This document shows, one piece after another, positions 7,698 through 15,343 of a stretch of 37,180 nucleotides of DNA. The number at the start of each line of letters is the position of its first letter. Position 1 is the first letter of the stretch. This stretch comes from an uncultured Terriglobus sp. (lineage in GTDB: Bacteria > Acidobacteriota > Terriglobia > Terriglobales > Acidobacteriaceae). The DNA is taken from the NCBI GenBank assembly GCA_937873305.1, contig CALMOM010000158.1, positions 1 to 37,180 on the forward strand. Reading direction: 5' to 3'. The notes beneath the pieces are model-generated. The model was given only the letters and a program-made list of their open reading frames with translations. It made no database searches and was not told the origin of the DNA. The position numbers and the translations under genes were made by a program.

Positions 7698-8912
7698 CTA
7701 CACAGCAGATGCGGGTGTGAGCTGAAACGTCTCTGCCCATGGGTCGTGCAGGGTACCGCGCACGCATGCGTCCAGGTGCCGGTTGCCCTGCGTGCCTTCG
7801 CTGAGAAAGTCGCAGCGATCCACGTTATTCAGCTGCTCAATGAGCGAGAAGGGCGAGTGCGCCGGGTCGGCGAACGGAATGGCGTCATCGCCCAACTCGG
7901 TTTCTGAGAAGAAGAGCACAGCTTTGTCGACGAGGCCAGCCGTCAGGAAGGCTGCATTCAGGCCGGGGCCGCTCTCCAGCAGGACGGAGAGTAGCTCCAT
8001 ATCGCCCAAACGCTTCAGGACGGCGCGCAAATCCAGTTCTGGCTTGCCGCCTGTTTTGCCCTGCTCTGCGGGCGACAGCACGGGCAAGGTTTCCACCAGC
8101 ACGCCGCGCTGGCGCAGAGCGCGCTGGCGGTCGTTGGGCGCAGTGCGCGCACACAGGACCAGCAGGTCGTCATTGGCGCTTTCGACCAATCGTGAGCCAA
8201 GGGGCGTGCGGCATTGTGTATCCAGCACTACGCGCATCAGGCGGCGGCGGCGCAGAAGGTTGCTGCGATCAGTCAGCAGCGGATCGTCCGCCAGCACGGT
8301 CCCAATACCGGTGAGGATGGCATCGTTGGCGTGGCGAAAGCGGTGCACTTCATCCCGCGCTGCGGTACCGGTAAGCCAGAACGGTGCGCCTGCTGTGCGC
8401 TGAACGGGCAGGGGGGCCAGCTTGCCGTCCACCGAGAGTGCCGACTTCAGCGTGCAAAGTGGCAGGCCGGTCAGGATCCAGCGTGCAAAGGCATCGTTGA
8501 TAGCGCGTGACTCCGCCTGCAGCAGGCCGTGCTCGGCGACAACACCGCCGCGTTCCAGGATGGCCATGCCGCTGCCTGCCACCAGCGGATTCGGGTCCAG
8601 TGTGGCAGCCACCACGCGGGCCACGCCCGCATCCAGCAGCGCGTTGGCACAGGGGCCGGTGCGTCCATGATGGCTGCAAGGCTCCAGCGTCACGTAGGCC
8701 GTGGCGCCGCGCGCACTCTCACCTGCCTGCTTCAGCGCGGCTACTTCCGCGTGATCGCGTAGATCGTAGCGGTGCGCGCCCTCGCCCATGACCACGTTAT
8801 CGTGCGCTATAACGCAGCCCACCTGCGGGTTTGGCGAGGTGACGCCCAGCATGGCCCGCGCAAGCTCCAGGGCGCGCTGCATGTGCGCTGTGTCTGTGGT
8901 GGAAAACGGCAT
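7698..8912 (-). CDS. ribD: Bifunctional riboflavin biosynthesis deaminase/reductase RibD
   Basis: Performs two steps of riboflavin synthesis: deamination of the pyrimidine intermediate, then NADPH-dependent reduction of its ribosyl side chain. The 404-residue protein (from ATG 8912) has a cytidine-deaminase-like zinc domain with HAEVAAL (His54, Glu56) and PCSHHGRTGPC (Cys79, Cys88). The reductase domain starts around residue 150 (SALSVDGKLA) and includes RRRLMRVVLDTQCRTP. The frame is open to 8993, but MPFSTTDTAHMQRALELA fits the family N-terminus and the extension does not. A later ATG at 8882 is also possible. No FMN riboswitch core is visible upstream. It is the first gene of the ribD-ribE pair. 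Confidence 0.95.
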   Translation of the reverse strand: MPFSTTDTAHMQRALELARAMLGVTSPNPQVGCVIAHDNVVMGEGAHRYDLRDHAEVAALKQAGESARGATAYVTLEPCSHHGRTGPCANALLDAGVARVVAATLDPNPLVAGSGMAILERGGVVAEHGLLQAESRAINDAFARWILTGLPLCTLKSALSVDGKLAPLPVQRTAGAPFWLTGTAARDEVHRFRHANDAILTGIGTVLADDPLLTDRSNLLRRRRLMRVVLDTQCRTPLGSRLVESANDDLLVLCARTAPNDRQRALRQRGVLVETLPVLSPAEQGKTGGKPELDLRAVLKRLGDMELLSVLLESGPGLNAAFLTAGLVDKAVLFFSETELGDDAIPFADPAHSPFSLIEQLNNVDRCDFLSEGTQGNRHLDACVRGTLHDPWAETFQLTPASAV

Positions 8913-9023
8913 TACGAGTGTGATGCAGCTCGCAATCCAAGCAGCAACAGAAGCCTTGTCACGCGGGGTTGAGTGTGATGGAGCGCGATTCACGTCACTG
9001 TTCTGTTCAGCGCTTAACAGGCA

Positions 9024-9563
9024 TCAGTGCGTCAGCAGCCCCATCGCCGCGAAGAGAAGCCCAACGCCGCCAATGGCCAGGCCTATTAGCCAATAGATGC
9101 GCTGCCGAGTGAGCAACGTGACCGAGGACAGCACCACGGCTATTTGGAGCAGCGCCTCGCCGGAGTCATAGCGGCTGGCGCGGTGCTCGGCATGCTCCAC
9201 GTCTTCTTCCAGCCCGTGCGCCCGCTCCTCGCTTGCCTTCAGGTCGTCGTCCCACTTGGCGGTGTGCTTGCGGTAGTCGTCCAGCCTGGCAGCCGCGGCA
9301 GGGTTGTTGGGTGCCAGCACTGTCAGCAGGTCGCTGCTGGTGGCGATGTTGCTTTGGCGAATCCGCTTGGCCTGATACAGGCCCCACTCGTCGCTGGCAC
9401 GGGCCTGCTGCAGCACGGCCTCGGTATGGGCGCGGTGTGACAGCACGGTAGCCAGCGCCACCAGCATCGCCAGCACAGCAATTGAGAACGAGACGGCATA
9501 CAGCCCAGCCTCGCCGCCTTTCTCCAGGCCTTCGACAAACTCGTGGACTTCGTTGGCTTCCAT
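9024..9563 (-). CDS. DUF4337-type membrane protein
   Basis: A 179-residue protein matching the DUF4337 layout. An acidic N-terminus is followed by a transmembrane helix at about 21-43, a soluble charged middle rich in Glu, Arg and Lys (about 50-130, probably coiled coil), and two closely spaced transmembrane segments near 136-150 and 156-176. The function of the family is not known. It starts 10 bases after the ftsY stop, with GGGG upstream as a possible ribosome-binding site, so it is very likely co-transcribed with ftsY. Proximity to an SRP receptor gene does not itself indicate a role in targeting. Confidence 0.8.
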   Translation of the reverse strand: MEANEVHEFVEGLEKGGEAGLYAVSFSIAVLAMLVALATVLSHRAHTEAVLQQARASDEWGLYQAKRIRQSNIATSSDLLTVLAPNNPAAAARLDDYRKHTAKWDDDLKASEERAHGLEEDVEHAEHRASRYDSGEALLQIAVVLSSVTLLTRQRIYWLIGLAIGGVGLLFAAMGLLTH

Positions 9564-9572
9564 GGCTTACCC

Positions 9573-10940
9573 CTATGCGGCGCTGCCCAGCAGCGAGTCG
9601 AGAAAGGCGTTCGAGTCGAACGGGATGATGTCTTCCATTTTTTCGCCCGTACCCGCGAAGACGACAGGCAGCCGCAGTTCGCGTGCGATAGCGACCACCA
9701 CGCCGCCCTTGGCCGTGCCGTCAAGCTTGGTGAGTACGATGCCGGTGACGCCCGCGCTCTCGGTAAACAGGCGCGCCTGCTGCAGGCCGTTCTGGCCGGT
9801 GGTCGCATCCATCACTAGGAACACCTGGTGCGGTGCGCCCGGTACCAGTTTTTGCGCGGTGCGCCGCATTTTGTCGAGTTCGGCCATCAGGCCGGCCTTG
9901 TTGTGCAGGCGGCCAGCCGTGTCCACGATGACGATGTCCGCCCCACGCGCCTTGCCTGCGGTCAGCGAGTCGTACAGCGCGGCGGACGGGTCGCCACCCT
10001 GCTTTGTCTTGATAATGTCCACATTGGAGCGGCGCGCCCACACCTCAAGCTGCTCAATGGCGGCAGCGCGGAAGGTGTCGGCGGCGCACAGCAGCGCCTT
10101 GCGCCCGTGGGTGCCGTACAGCGCGGCCAGCTTGCCACTGGTGGTGGTCTTGCCTGTGCCGTTCACGCCCACCATCATGATGACCTCCGGCGAGTGTCGG
10201 GGATGGTTGGTCGGCTGATGGACGGAGTCGAGGATTTTGCGCAAGTCCTCTTTGAGCATCGCCTTGAGCTCGGTCGTGGTTGCCTTCTCGCGCAAGGCAC
10301 GCGTGCGCAGGTCGCGCATGACGTCTGCGGTGGTGGTCGCGCCCAGGTCAGCCATTAGCAGCACGGCTTCCAGCTCGTCGAGCATCTCCTCGTCGACGGT
10401 GCGGCCCAGCGCAAGAACGCTGTCGAGCCCCGCGCCCAGCTGGTCGCGCGTGCGGCCCACCGCGTCGCGCATCTTGCTCAGAAAGCTGGCGTCTTCTTCT
10501 TCAGCCGTGGCATAGCCGCCAAAGGAGAAGTTTGACGTCATGGGCCTGAGGCCAAACTGGTTGCGTTGCCCGTCCACAGAGGCTGCGATAGCTGGAGGCG
10601 GAGCGGCTGAAATTGGTTCTGGCGGTGCTGCTGGACTCAACTCAAGCGCGGGAAGCTCGCTTGCCCCCGCATGCAGGTCTGCCGCAGGGGGCTGCGAAGC
10701 TTCATCTGCCAGGAGGCTTAAGCCTTCGGTCTCCAATAGCTCAAAGGCGCTCTGCGGTAACAGGCTTTGTTCCGGTGGCGCGGTCCCGGCGTTGTTCTGT
10801 AAGGCTGCTTCAGCGGGTTCCGGCTCTGGCAGGTTGTCGGGCTGACCCGCGGATGTGGCCTCGCCTGTGACCGCCTGCCGGATGCGCTGAAAAAAGCTTG
10901 GCTTATGCGGCGTGTTACCCGGCCTGCTGAAGAGTGCCAT
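9573..10940 (-). CDS. ftsY: Signal recognition particle receptor FtsY
   Basis: GTPase that docks ribosome-SRP complexes at the inner membrane. The 455-residue protein has a long Pro/Ala/Glu-rich N-terminal region (1-150), the equivalent of the acidic A domain. An N domain bundle follows at about 155-235, then the SRP GTPase G domain: GVNGTGKT (258-265), DTFRAAA (288-294), DTAGRLHNK (340-348), TKLDGTAKGG (404-413). All GTPase motifs look intact. The hydrophobic start MALFSRPG may help membrane contact. The start ATG lies 42 bases downstream, in the direction of transcription, of the palindromic repeat at 10983-11118, so that repeat sits in the upstream region. DUF4337 follows after 10 bases. 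Confidence 0.96.
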   Translation of the reverse strand: MALFSRPGNTPHKPSFFQRIRQAVTGEATSAGQPDNLPEPEPAEAALQNNAGTAPPEQSLLPQSAFELLETEGLSLLADEASQPPAADLHAGASELPALELSPAAPPEPISAAPPPAIAASVDGQRNQFGLRPMTSNFSFGGYATAEEEDASFLSKMRDAVGRTRDQLGAGLDSVLALGRTVDEEMLDELEAVLLMADLGATTTADVMRDLRTRALREKATTTELKAMLKEDLRKILDSVHQPTNHPRHSPEVIMMVGVNGTGKTTTSGKLAALYGTHGRKALLCAADTFRAAAIEQLEVWARRSNVDIIKTKQGGDPSAALYDSLTAGKARGADIVIVDTAGRLHNKAGLMAELDKMRRTAQKLVPGAPHQVFLVMDATTGQNGLQQARLFTESAGVTGIVLTKLDGTAKGGVVVAIARELRLPVVFAGTGEKMEDIIPFDSNAFLDSLLGSAA

Positions 10941-10982
10941 GCGACAAGTCTACGTTGAGAGCGGCACTCCTCTTCCGCGTTC

Positions 10983-11118
10983 GTCATCCTGAGTGGAGCG
11001 AAGGGTCCCTGCAGATCTCACCTGTAACGGCCATGCCGCAAGGCTTTCGCGCGAGAAAGCTTCGAGCTGCAGTACTGAAGCCAACCTCGCGGGGATCCTT
11101 CGCTTCGCTCAGGATGAC
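10983..11118. repeat. Palindromic intergenic repeat (REP/MITE-like), copy 2
   Basis: A 136-base element related to the one at 6855-6984. Its terminal arms are 27 bases long (10983-11009 and 11092-11118) and complementary except for three mismatches, with outer ends GTCATCCTGAG and CTCAGGATGAC. The interior shares short blocks with copy 1 (CTGCAG, GCGCGA, AAAG) but is otherwise diverged. It lies between gpsA and ftsY, which run in the same direction, so it could act as a transcript stabiliser or terminator between them. Confidence 0.85.
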
Positions 11119-11138
11119 GGCTGAAATCTTAGTCGTCC

Positions 11139-12128
11139 CTACTCATCGCGTCCCGGCCGCGTCATCAGCGCGCGTATCGCATCACGCGGCGCGCGTCCCC
11201 TGTGCAAGATCGCGTGCATCTCCGCTGTGATGGGCATCTCGACGCCGTGCTTTGCGGCCAGGCCAAGCGCCGCACCCGTGCAGCGGACGCCCTCCGCTAC
11301 CTTGCCGTTCAGGCCGGCAATGATGTCGGGCAGCAAGCGTCCGCGGCCCAGCTCGACGCCGACGGTACGGTTGCGCGAGAGCGTGCCGGTGCAGGTGAGC
11401 ACCAGGTCGCCGTACCCGGCCAGCCCCGCCATGGTCTCGGGCCGTGCGCCACAGGCTACCGCCAGCCGTGTAATCTCGGCCATGCCGCGCGCGATCAGAG
11501 CAGCCGACGCGTTCGACCCAAGTTCAAGCCCGGCGACCACGCCGGCAGCCAGCGCGATCACGTTTTTGAGTGCGCCACCCAACTCGACGCCCACCACGTC
11601 GTCGTTGGTGTACACACGTAGCGACTCCGACGAGAAATCACGCTGTAGCTGCTGCAGAATGGCAGGGTCCATTGAGGCCAGCGTGACTGCCGTGGGCAGC
11701 GCCGCTGCCACCTCCCTTGCGAACGATGGCCCACCCAGCGTGGCAAAGCGCACCGGCGACAGCGCTGCAACGACCTCGCTCATGCGGCGAAAGGTGCCGT
11801 CCTGAATGCCTTTGGACGCGCACAGCAGTATGTGGTTCGAACGCAGGTGGGGCAGAGCAGCCTCAACCGTGGCGGGGAGGTGCTCCGATGGCGTGACCAG
11901 CAGTAGTACCCCCGACTCCAGCGCTTCTGGTAGTGACGCTGTCACGCGCAGGTCCGTCGGCAGCGGAAAGCCCGGCAGAAAGCGCGTGTTTTCACGCGAC
12001 TGCGCCATGCTGCTGGCATGCGTTGGAGTGTGAGCCCAGAGTGTCACGGCGTGCCGCTGTTGGCGCGCCAGCGACAGGGCCAGTGCGGTGCCCCATGCCC
12101 CCGCACCGATGACGGCGATGCGGCTCAT
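11139..12128 (-). CDS. gpsA: Glycerol-3-phosphate dehydrogenase [NAD(P)+]
   Basis: Reduces dihydroxyacetone phosphate to sn-glycerol-3-phosphate, the backbone for phospholipids. The 329-residue protein has the dinucleotide-binding GAGAWGTALA at residues 8-17, and segments LLLVTPSEHLP and TLGGPSFAREVA typical of GpsA. The catalytic-lysine region is ELGGALKNVIALAAG and the substrate-binding part is GLAGYGDLVLTCTGTLSRNR. The start overlaps the plsY stop by four bases (ATGA), which indicates translational coupling. With plsY this gives consecutive steps: production of glycerol-3-phosphate, then its acylation. Confidence 0.96.
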   Translation of the reverse strand: MSRIAVIGAGAWGTALALSLARQQRHAVTLWAHTPTHASSMAQSRENTRFLPGFPLPTDLRVTASLPEALESGVLLLVTPSEHLPATVEAALPHLRSNHILLCASKGIQDGTFRRMSEVVAALSPVRFATLGGPSFAREVAAALPTAVTLASMDPAILQQLQRDFSSESLRVYTNDDVVGVELGGALKNVIALAAGVVAGLELGSNASAALIARGMAEITRLAVACGARPETMAGLAGYGDLVLTCTGTLSRNRTVGVELGRGRLLPDIIAGLNGKVAEGVRCTGAALGLAAKHGVEMPITAEMHAILHRGRAPRDAIRALMTRPGRDE

Positions 12129-12769
12129 GTGGCGGAAGAATCGGTGGCGGGCGCGCTGAACTTCGGCTCTGTGCGAGCCAGCAGCCGTTGTATGTTGCCG
12201 TAGTGCTTAAGAATGACGAGCAGTGGTATTGCGATGTAAACCACGTCCACAAGCAGCCTGCGACGGCTGTCCAGCAGCACGCAGAGGCCAGCCAGGCACA
12301 CAGCGGCCACCATGGAGGCAAGCGACACGTACTTTGTCAGCGTAAACACCAGCAGAAAGATGAGCACGGCAAAGACGGTCGCGAGCGGCATCATCGCCAG
12401 AAACACGCCCAAGGCCGTGGCGACACCCTTGCCGCCGCGAAAGGCAAGCCAGATGGGGAACATGTGACCAAGCACGGCAAACAGGCCTGCCATCGCCTCC
12501 AGGTCATACCCGTTGGGAAAACCCGTGTACAGCGCAAAGTGCCTCGCAATGACGACGGCAAGCAGTCCCTTTAACGCATCCAGCACCAAGGTCGCGATGC
12601 CCAGGCCATTCCCACCGGAGCGTGCCACGTTGGTGGCACCGATATTGCCCGAGCCGGTCGTGCGTATGTCCTGGCGACGGAAGACGCGCACCAGCAGGTA
12701 TCCCGTGGGGATGGAACCAAGCAGGTATGCGAGGACGAGCGTAGTGGTCCAAAGCAGCGGCGGAGTCAT
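12125..12769 (-). CDS. plsY: Acyl-phosphate:glycerol-3-phosphate acyltransferase PlsY
   Basis: Inner-membrane enzyme that moves an acyl group from acyl-phosphate to glycerol-3-phosphate, giving lysophosphatidic acid. The 214-residue protein is strongly hydrophobic with about five membrane segments and carries the three PlsY motifs: GSIPTGYLLVR (18-28), TTGSGNIGATNVARSGG (37-53) and FRGGKGVATALG in the middle. The basic C-terminal tail extends a little past the usual end. It overlaps both neighbours by four bases (cinA upstream, gpsA downstream), so the three genes form one tightly coupled operon. Confidence 0.96.
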   Translation of the reverse strand: MTPPLLWTTTLVLAYLLGSIPTGYLLVRVFRRQDIRTTGSGNIGATNVARSGGNGLGIATLVLDALKGLLAVVIARHFALYTGFPNGYDLEAMAGLFAVLGHMFPIWLAFRGGKGVATALGVFLAMMPLATVFAVLIFLLVFTLTKYVSLASMVAAVCLAGLCVLLDSRRRLLVDVVYIAIPLLVILKHYGNIQRLLARTEPKFSAPATDSSAT

Positions 12770-14049
12770 GGCTGGTCGAGTGTAACAGCGCCCGGAGATC
12801 CGTCCTGTTGCAGCAGGGTGAACAGCAACATGAGCGCATGCTGAGAGCTAAACCATCGAACCCGCTCACGGTCGCCCATCAGCCGCAGCTCTCGCACCTC
12901 CGTGGTGGCGCGGGTACTAACGGCAAGGTAGACGAGCCCGACAGGCTTTTCTCCCGTGCCGCCGCCCGGTCCGGCAACTCCGGTGATGCCGACACCGACG
13001 TCTGCTCCCGTGCGCTGCCGTATGCCTTCGGCCAGGGCGCGCGCCACCGATTCGCTGACCGCGCCGTGCTGGTCCAGCAGCCCAGGTGAGACGCCGGCAA
13101 AGGTCGTCTTCAATGCGTTGCTATAGACGACGGCCCCGCCCAGGATGCTACTGGACGAGCCAGGCACCGACGTGAGCCGCTGCGAGAGAAGGCCGCCTGT
13201 GCAGCTTTCTGCTGTCGCCAGTGTCAGCCCGCGCTTCGCCAGCAGACGCAGGATTACCACCTCTGGACTGCTGCCATCTTCGGAGAAGACGACAGGGCGC
13301 ATCTCGTCCGCGCAGCGTTGCAGGACGTCCGCGACGCGCGCTTCGGCCTCCGCCTGCGACGGCTTTGCACACAGAAAATGCAACTGGATTTCGCCAATGG
13401 TGCTCAGGATGGTGGTGCTCACATCTGGGTACGCCTGGTAGATGGGCGCGGTGCGCGCATCCACCTCGCTTTCGGGCACCACGGCCATACGCAACAGCGC
13501 GGTCGCAATGTGCTGCGCAGGGATGACGGCAGCCAGCCGCGGGCGCACCTGCTCTGCGAACAGCGCCGTCAGTTCCTTGGGCGGGCCGGGCAGGAGGGCC
13601 AGGTACCGTGGAATGTCTTCGTACGCAGCGGCAATCCATTGGCCGGGCGCGGTGCCGTTCGCGTTGGGCAGCAGTTCCGCGCCGTCGATCACATCGCCCT
13701 GCTTGAAATTGATCTCGCGAATCTGGATGCCGCGCCGGTTGAATCGCTCCTTCAGCGACCCCACCACCGTCTGATCGCGCGACATGCCGCGTTCCAGCGC
13801 GGCAGCCACCGCCTCACGGGTCAGGTCGTCTTCCGTGGGGCCCAGGCCGCCCGACAGCAGCACGATATCGACGCGGCGCAGCGCAATGCGGATTGCGTCC
13901 ACTAGTTGAGAGAACTCGGCGCCCAGAATGGGTTTGAACGCCACTGCGACACCCAGCCGATTGAGTTCTGCCGGCATGGCCAGCGAATTCGTGTCCTGCC
14001 GGTAGGGCGTCAGCATCTCGCTGCCGACTGCAATAATTTCAGCAATCAT
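12766..14049 (-). CDS. cinA: CinA family protein (competence/damage-inducible protein with NMN deamidase domain)
   Basis: A 427-residue two-domain protein. The N-terminal MoaB/MogA-like domain begins MIAEIIAVGSEML and includes the GGLGPTEDDLTREAV motif. The C-terminal domain carries TAESCTGG and GITGVAGPGGG, which in the family forms nicotinamide mononucleotide deamidase (PncC) for pyridine nucleotide recycling. I chose ATG 14049 because the family starts at this point. Upstream TTG 14064 and GTG 14061 would add only a few residues, and no clear ribosome-binding site helps decide. The position usually read 'DTNSxF' here is DTNSLAM, a small change. It is the first gene of cinA-plsY-gpsA, and the region before it holds a candidate promoter and three GTGTCAC boxes. 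Confidence 0.94.
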   Translation of the reverse strand: MIAEIIAVGSEMLTPYRQDTNSLAMPAELNRLGVAVAFKPILGAEFSQLVDAIRIALRRVDIVLLSGGLGPTEDDLTREAVAAALERGMSRDQTVVGSLKERFNRRGIQIREINFKQGDVIDGAELLPNANGTAPGQWIAAAYEDIPRYLALLPGPPKELTALFAEQVRPRLAAVIPAQHIATALLRMAVVPESEVDARTAPIYQAYPDVSTTILSTIGEIQLHFLCAKPSQAEAEARVADVLQRCADEMRPVVFSEDGSSPEVVILRLLAKRGLTLATAESCTGGLLSQRLTSVPGSSSSILGGAVVYSNALKTTFAGVSPGLLDQHGAVSESVARALAEGIRQRTGADVGVGITGVAGPGGGTGEKPVGLVYLAVSTRATTEVRELRLMGDRERVRWFSSQHALMLLFTLLQQDGSPGAVTLDQP

Positions 14050-14088
14050 TCCGTCATTCACCAAGAGTCAGGTATGGCGGCGGTGCAA

Positions 14089-14186
14089 CGTGTCACGCCG
14101 CTTTTACGAAGCAGCTGGCGTGAGGGTGAAGTGACACGTACAACCAGCCGCAGGGGATACTGCAAAGCATAGCCGTGCCGTGTCAC
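14089..14186. promoter_or_regulatory. Three alternating GTGTCAC boxes upstream of cinA
   Basis: The 8-base sequence CGTGTCAC occurs at 14089-14096 and 14179-14186 and in the opposite orientation (GTGACACG) at 14131-14138. Each neighbouring pair therefore forms a perfect inverted repeat, with start-to-start spacing of 42 and 48 bases, about four to four and a half helical turns. The boxes fall in the 172 bases between the cinA start and the stop of the SDR gene. This looks like an operator array for a dimeric regulator, but no regulator is identified. Confidence 0.4.
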
Positions 14187-14195
14187 TTGTAACAA
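14166..14195 (-). promoter_or_regulatory. Candidate promoter for cinA-plsY-gpsA
   Basis: On the minus strand TTGTTA (14190-14195) and TATGCT (14166-14171) are separated by 18 bases, each matching four of six consensus bases. One GTGTCAC box (14180-14186) lies inside the spacer, where a bound protein would block RNA polymerase. The match is weak and found by eye only. Confidence 0.3.
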
Positions 14196-14221
14196 CTCGT
14201 GCTGTCCGGCAGATACGCCCG

Positions 14222-15250
14222 CTAGGTCGTGTGGGCGCTGTCCCCACCATTCACGTCATAGGTTGCGCCGGTCACCATGGCAGCCGCGTCACTGGCCAGG
14301 AAGACCGCGACGGGTGCCACCTGCTCCGGTGTCAGCCACGGCACGCCCAGCGGCGTTTTTGGCAGGCGTGCCTCGATTGTCTGCTGCTCGGTGGGGTGCT
14401 CCGGCGGAGGCGTGGTCATGGTTTCGCCCACGGCCTCGCTCCAGCGCTTGTCGTTGTGCGTCATGGCGGTGTCGATCAGGCCCGGCTCAATGGTGTTGAC
14501 GGTGATCTTGTACTTGCCCAGCTCCAGCGCAGCCGACTTCATGAGCCCGATGATGCCCCACTTGGACGCCGAGTATGCCGCGCCGTTCTTGGTGCCGTAA
14601 CGCCCTTGCATCGACGACGTAAAGATGATGCGGCCGCCCTTACCCTGCTTTACCAGCACCGGCGCGAACGCTCGCAGCGAGTTGGCCGAACCGTTCAGGT
14701 TATTGTCGATCACGTCATGCCAGTCGTGGTCGTCCATTTCCACCAGCGGCTTGAACGCCTGAATCGCTGCGTTGGCGATGACGATGTTGATCTGACCCAT
14801 TTGCTGAACGGCCTGGTCTGCGGCCTTGCGTAGGGCGGCAATGTCGCGGATGTCCGCCGTGATCCCCAGGAACCGCCGGCCGCGCTGCCGGACGAGCTTG
14901 CCGGTCTCCTCCAGGTCAGACGGCGTTGCGGCGATGTACTGCACGATGGGCGAAACGGTCGTGTTGATGTCAATGCCCACGATGTCTGCGCCGTTCGCCG
15001 CCATGGCGACGGCCATGGAGCGCCCAATGCCGCGGGCCGCGCCGGTAATGACGGCGACCTTGCCCTTCAGCGGCGCATTCCAGGTTTCGCCCGCCCAGGT
15101 CTGCGCGTCGATCCGCGCTTGTTCGTTCGCGCCGGCGTTACCGCCCTTCGGCTCCTGGCCAAGTGCGCTACCGGTCGCTATGCCCAAGGCTGTCAGTGCG
15201 CCTGCACCTTCCATCATGAATGTCCGCCGTGTTGATCTGTTCTGTTCCAC
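14222..15250 (-). CDS. SDR family oxidoreductase with a twin-arginine signal
   Basis: A 342-residue short-chain dehydrogenase. The Rossmann motif TGAARGIG is at 69-76, followed by NAA near 160-162 in place of the usual NNAG, then the serine region (SSMQG, 212-216) and the catalytic pair Tyr226/Lys230 (YSASK). The first 60 residues are an addition: TRRTFM at 7-12 followed by a hydrophobic run and GSALGQ, which fits a Tat signal with cleavage near residue 31. The enzyme would then fold with its nucleotide in the cytoplasm and be exported. The start is GTG 15250, supported by AAGGTGAG upstream. NAD(H) preference is suggested by GIDIN after the second strand (an Asp at the usual NAD-selecting site). 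The substrate is unknown. Confidence 0.9.
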   Translation of the reverse strand: MEQNRSTRRTFMMEGAGALTALGIATGSALGQEPKGGNAGANEQARIDAQTWAGETWNAPLKGKVAVITGAARGIGRSMAVAMAANGADIVGIDINTTVSPIVQYIAATPSDLEETGKLVRQRGRRFLGITADIRDIAALRKAADQAVQQMGQINIVIANAAIQAFKPLVEMDDHDWHDVIDNNLNGSANSLRAFAPVLVKQGKGGRIIFTSSMQGRYGTKNGAAYSASKWGIIGLMKSAALELGKYKITVNTIEPGLIDTAMTHNDKRWSEAVGETMTTPPPEHPTEQQTIEARLPKTPLGVPWLTPEQVAPVAVFLASDAAAMVTGATYDVNGGDSAHTT

Positions 15251-15343
15251 TGCGATGTCTCACCTTCTTGGGGTAGGATGCGTGTCGGCACGCTGACCGC
15301 AACGGTGTAGCAACATGGCGCTGAAAACTTGCGGACAGGCTTG

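Noticed and set aside
8913-9023. Possible FMN riboswitch upstream of ribD
   Set aside because: The conserved RFN core sequences are not present in this 111-base gap on the minus strand.
9553-10218. Open frame opposite ftsY
   Set aside because: Its composition (Ser/Ala/Val/Pro-rich) is typical of a reverse-frame artefact, and it overlaps conserved ftsY motifs.
14180-14833. Open frame opposite the SDR gene
   Set aside because: It overlaps the SDR catalytic region and has no homology features of its own.
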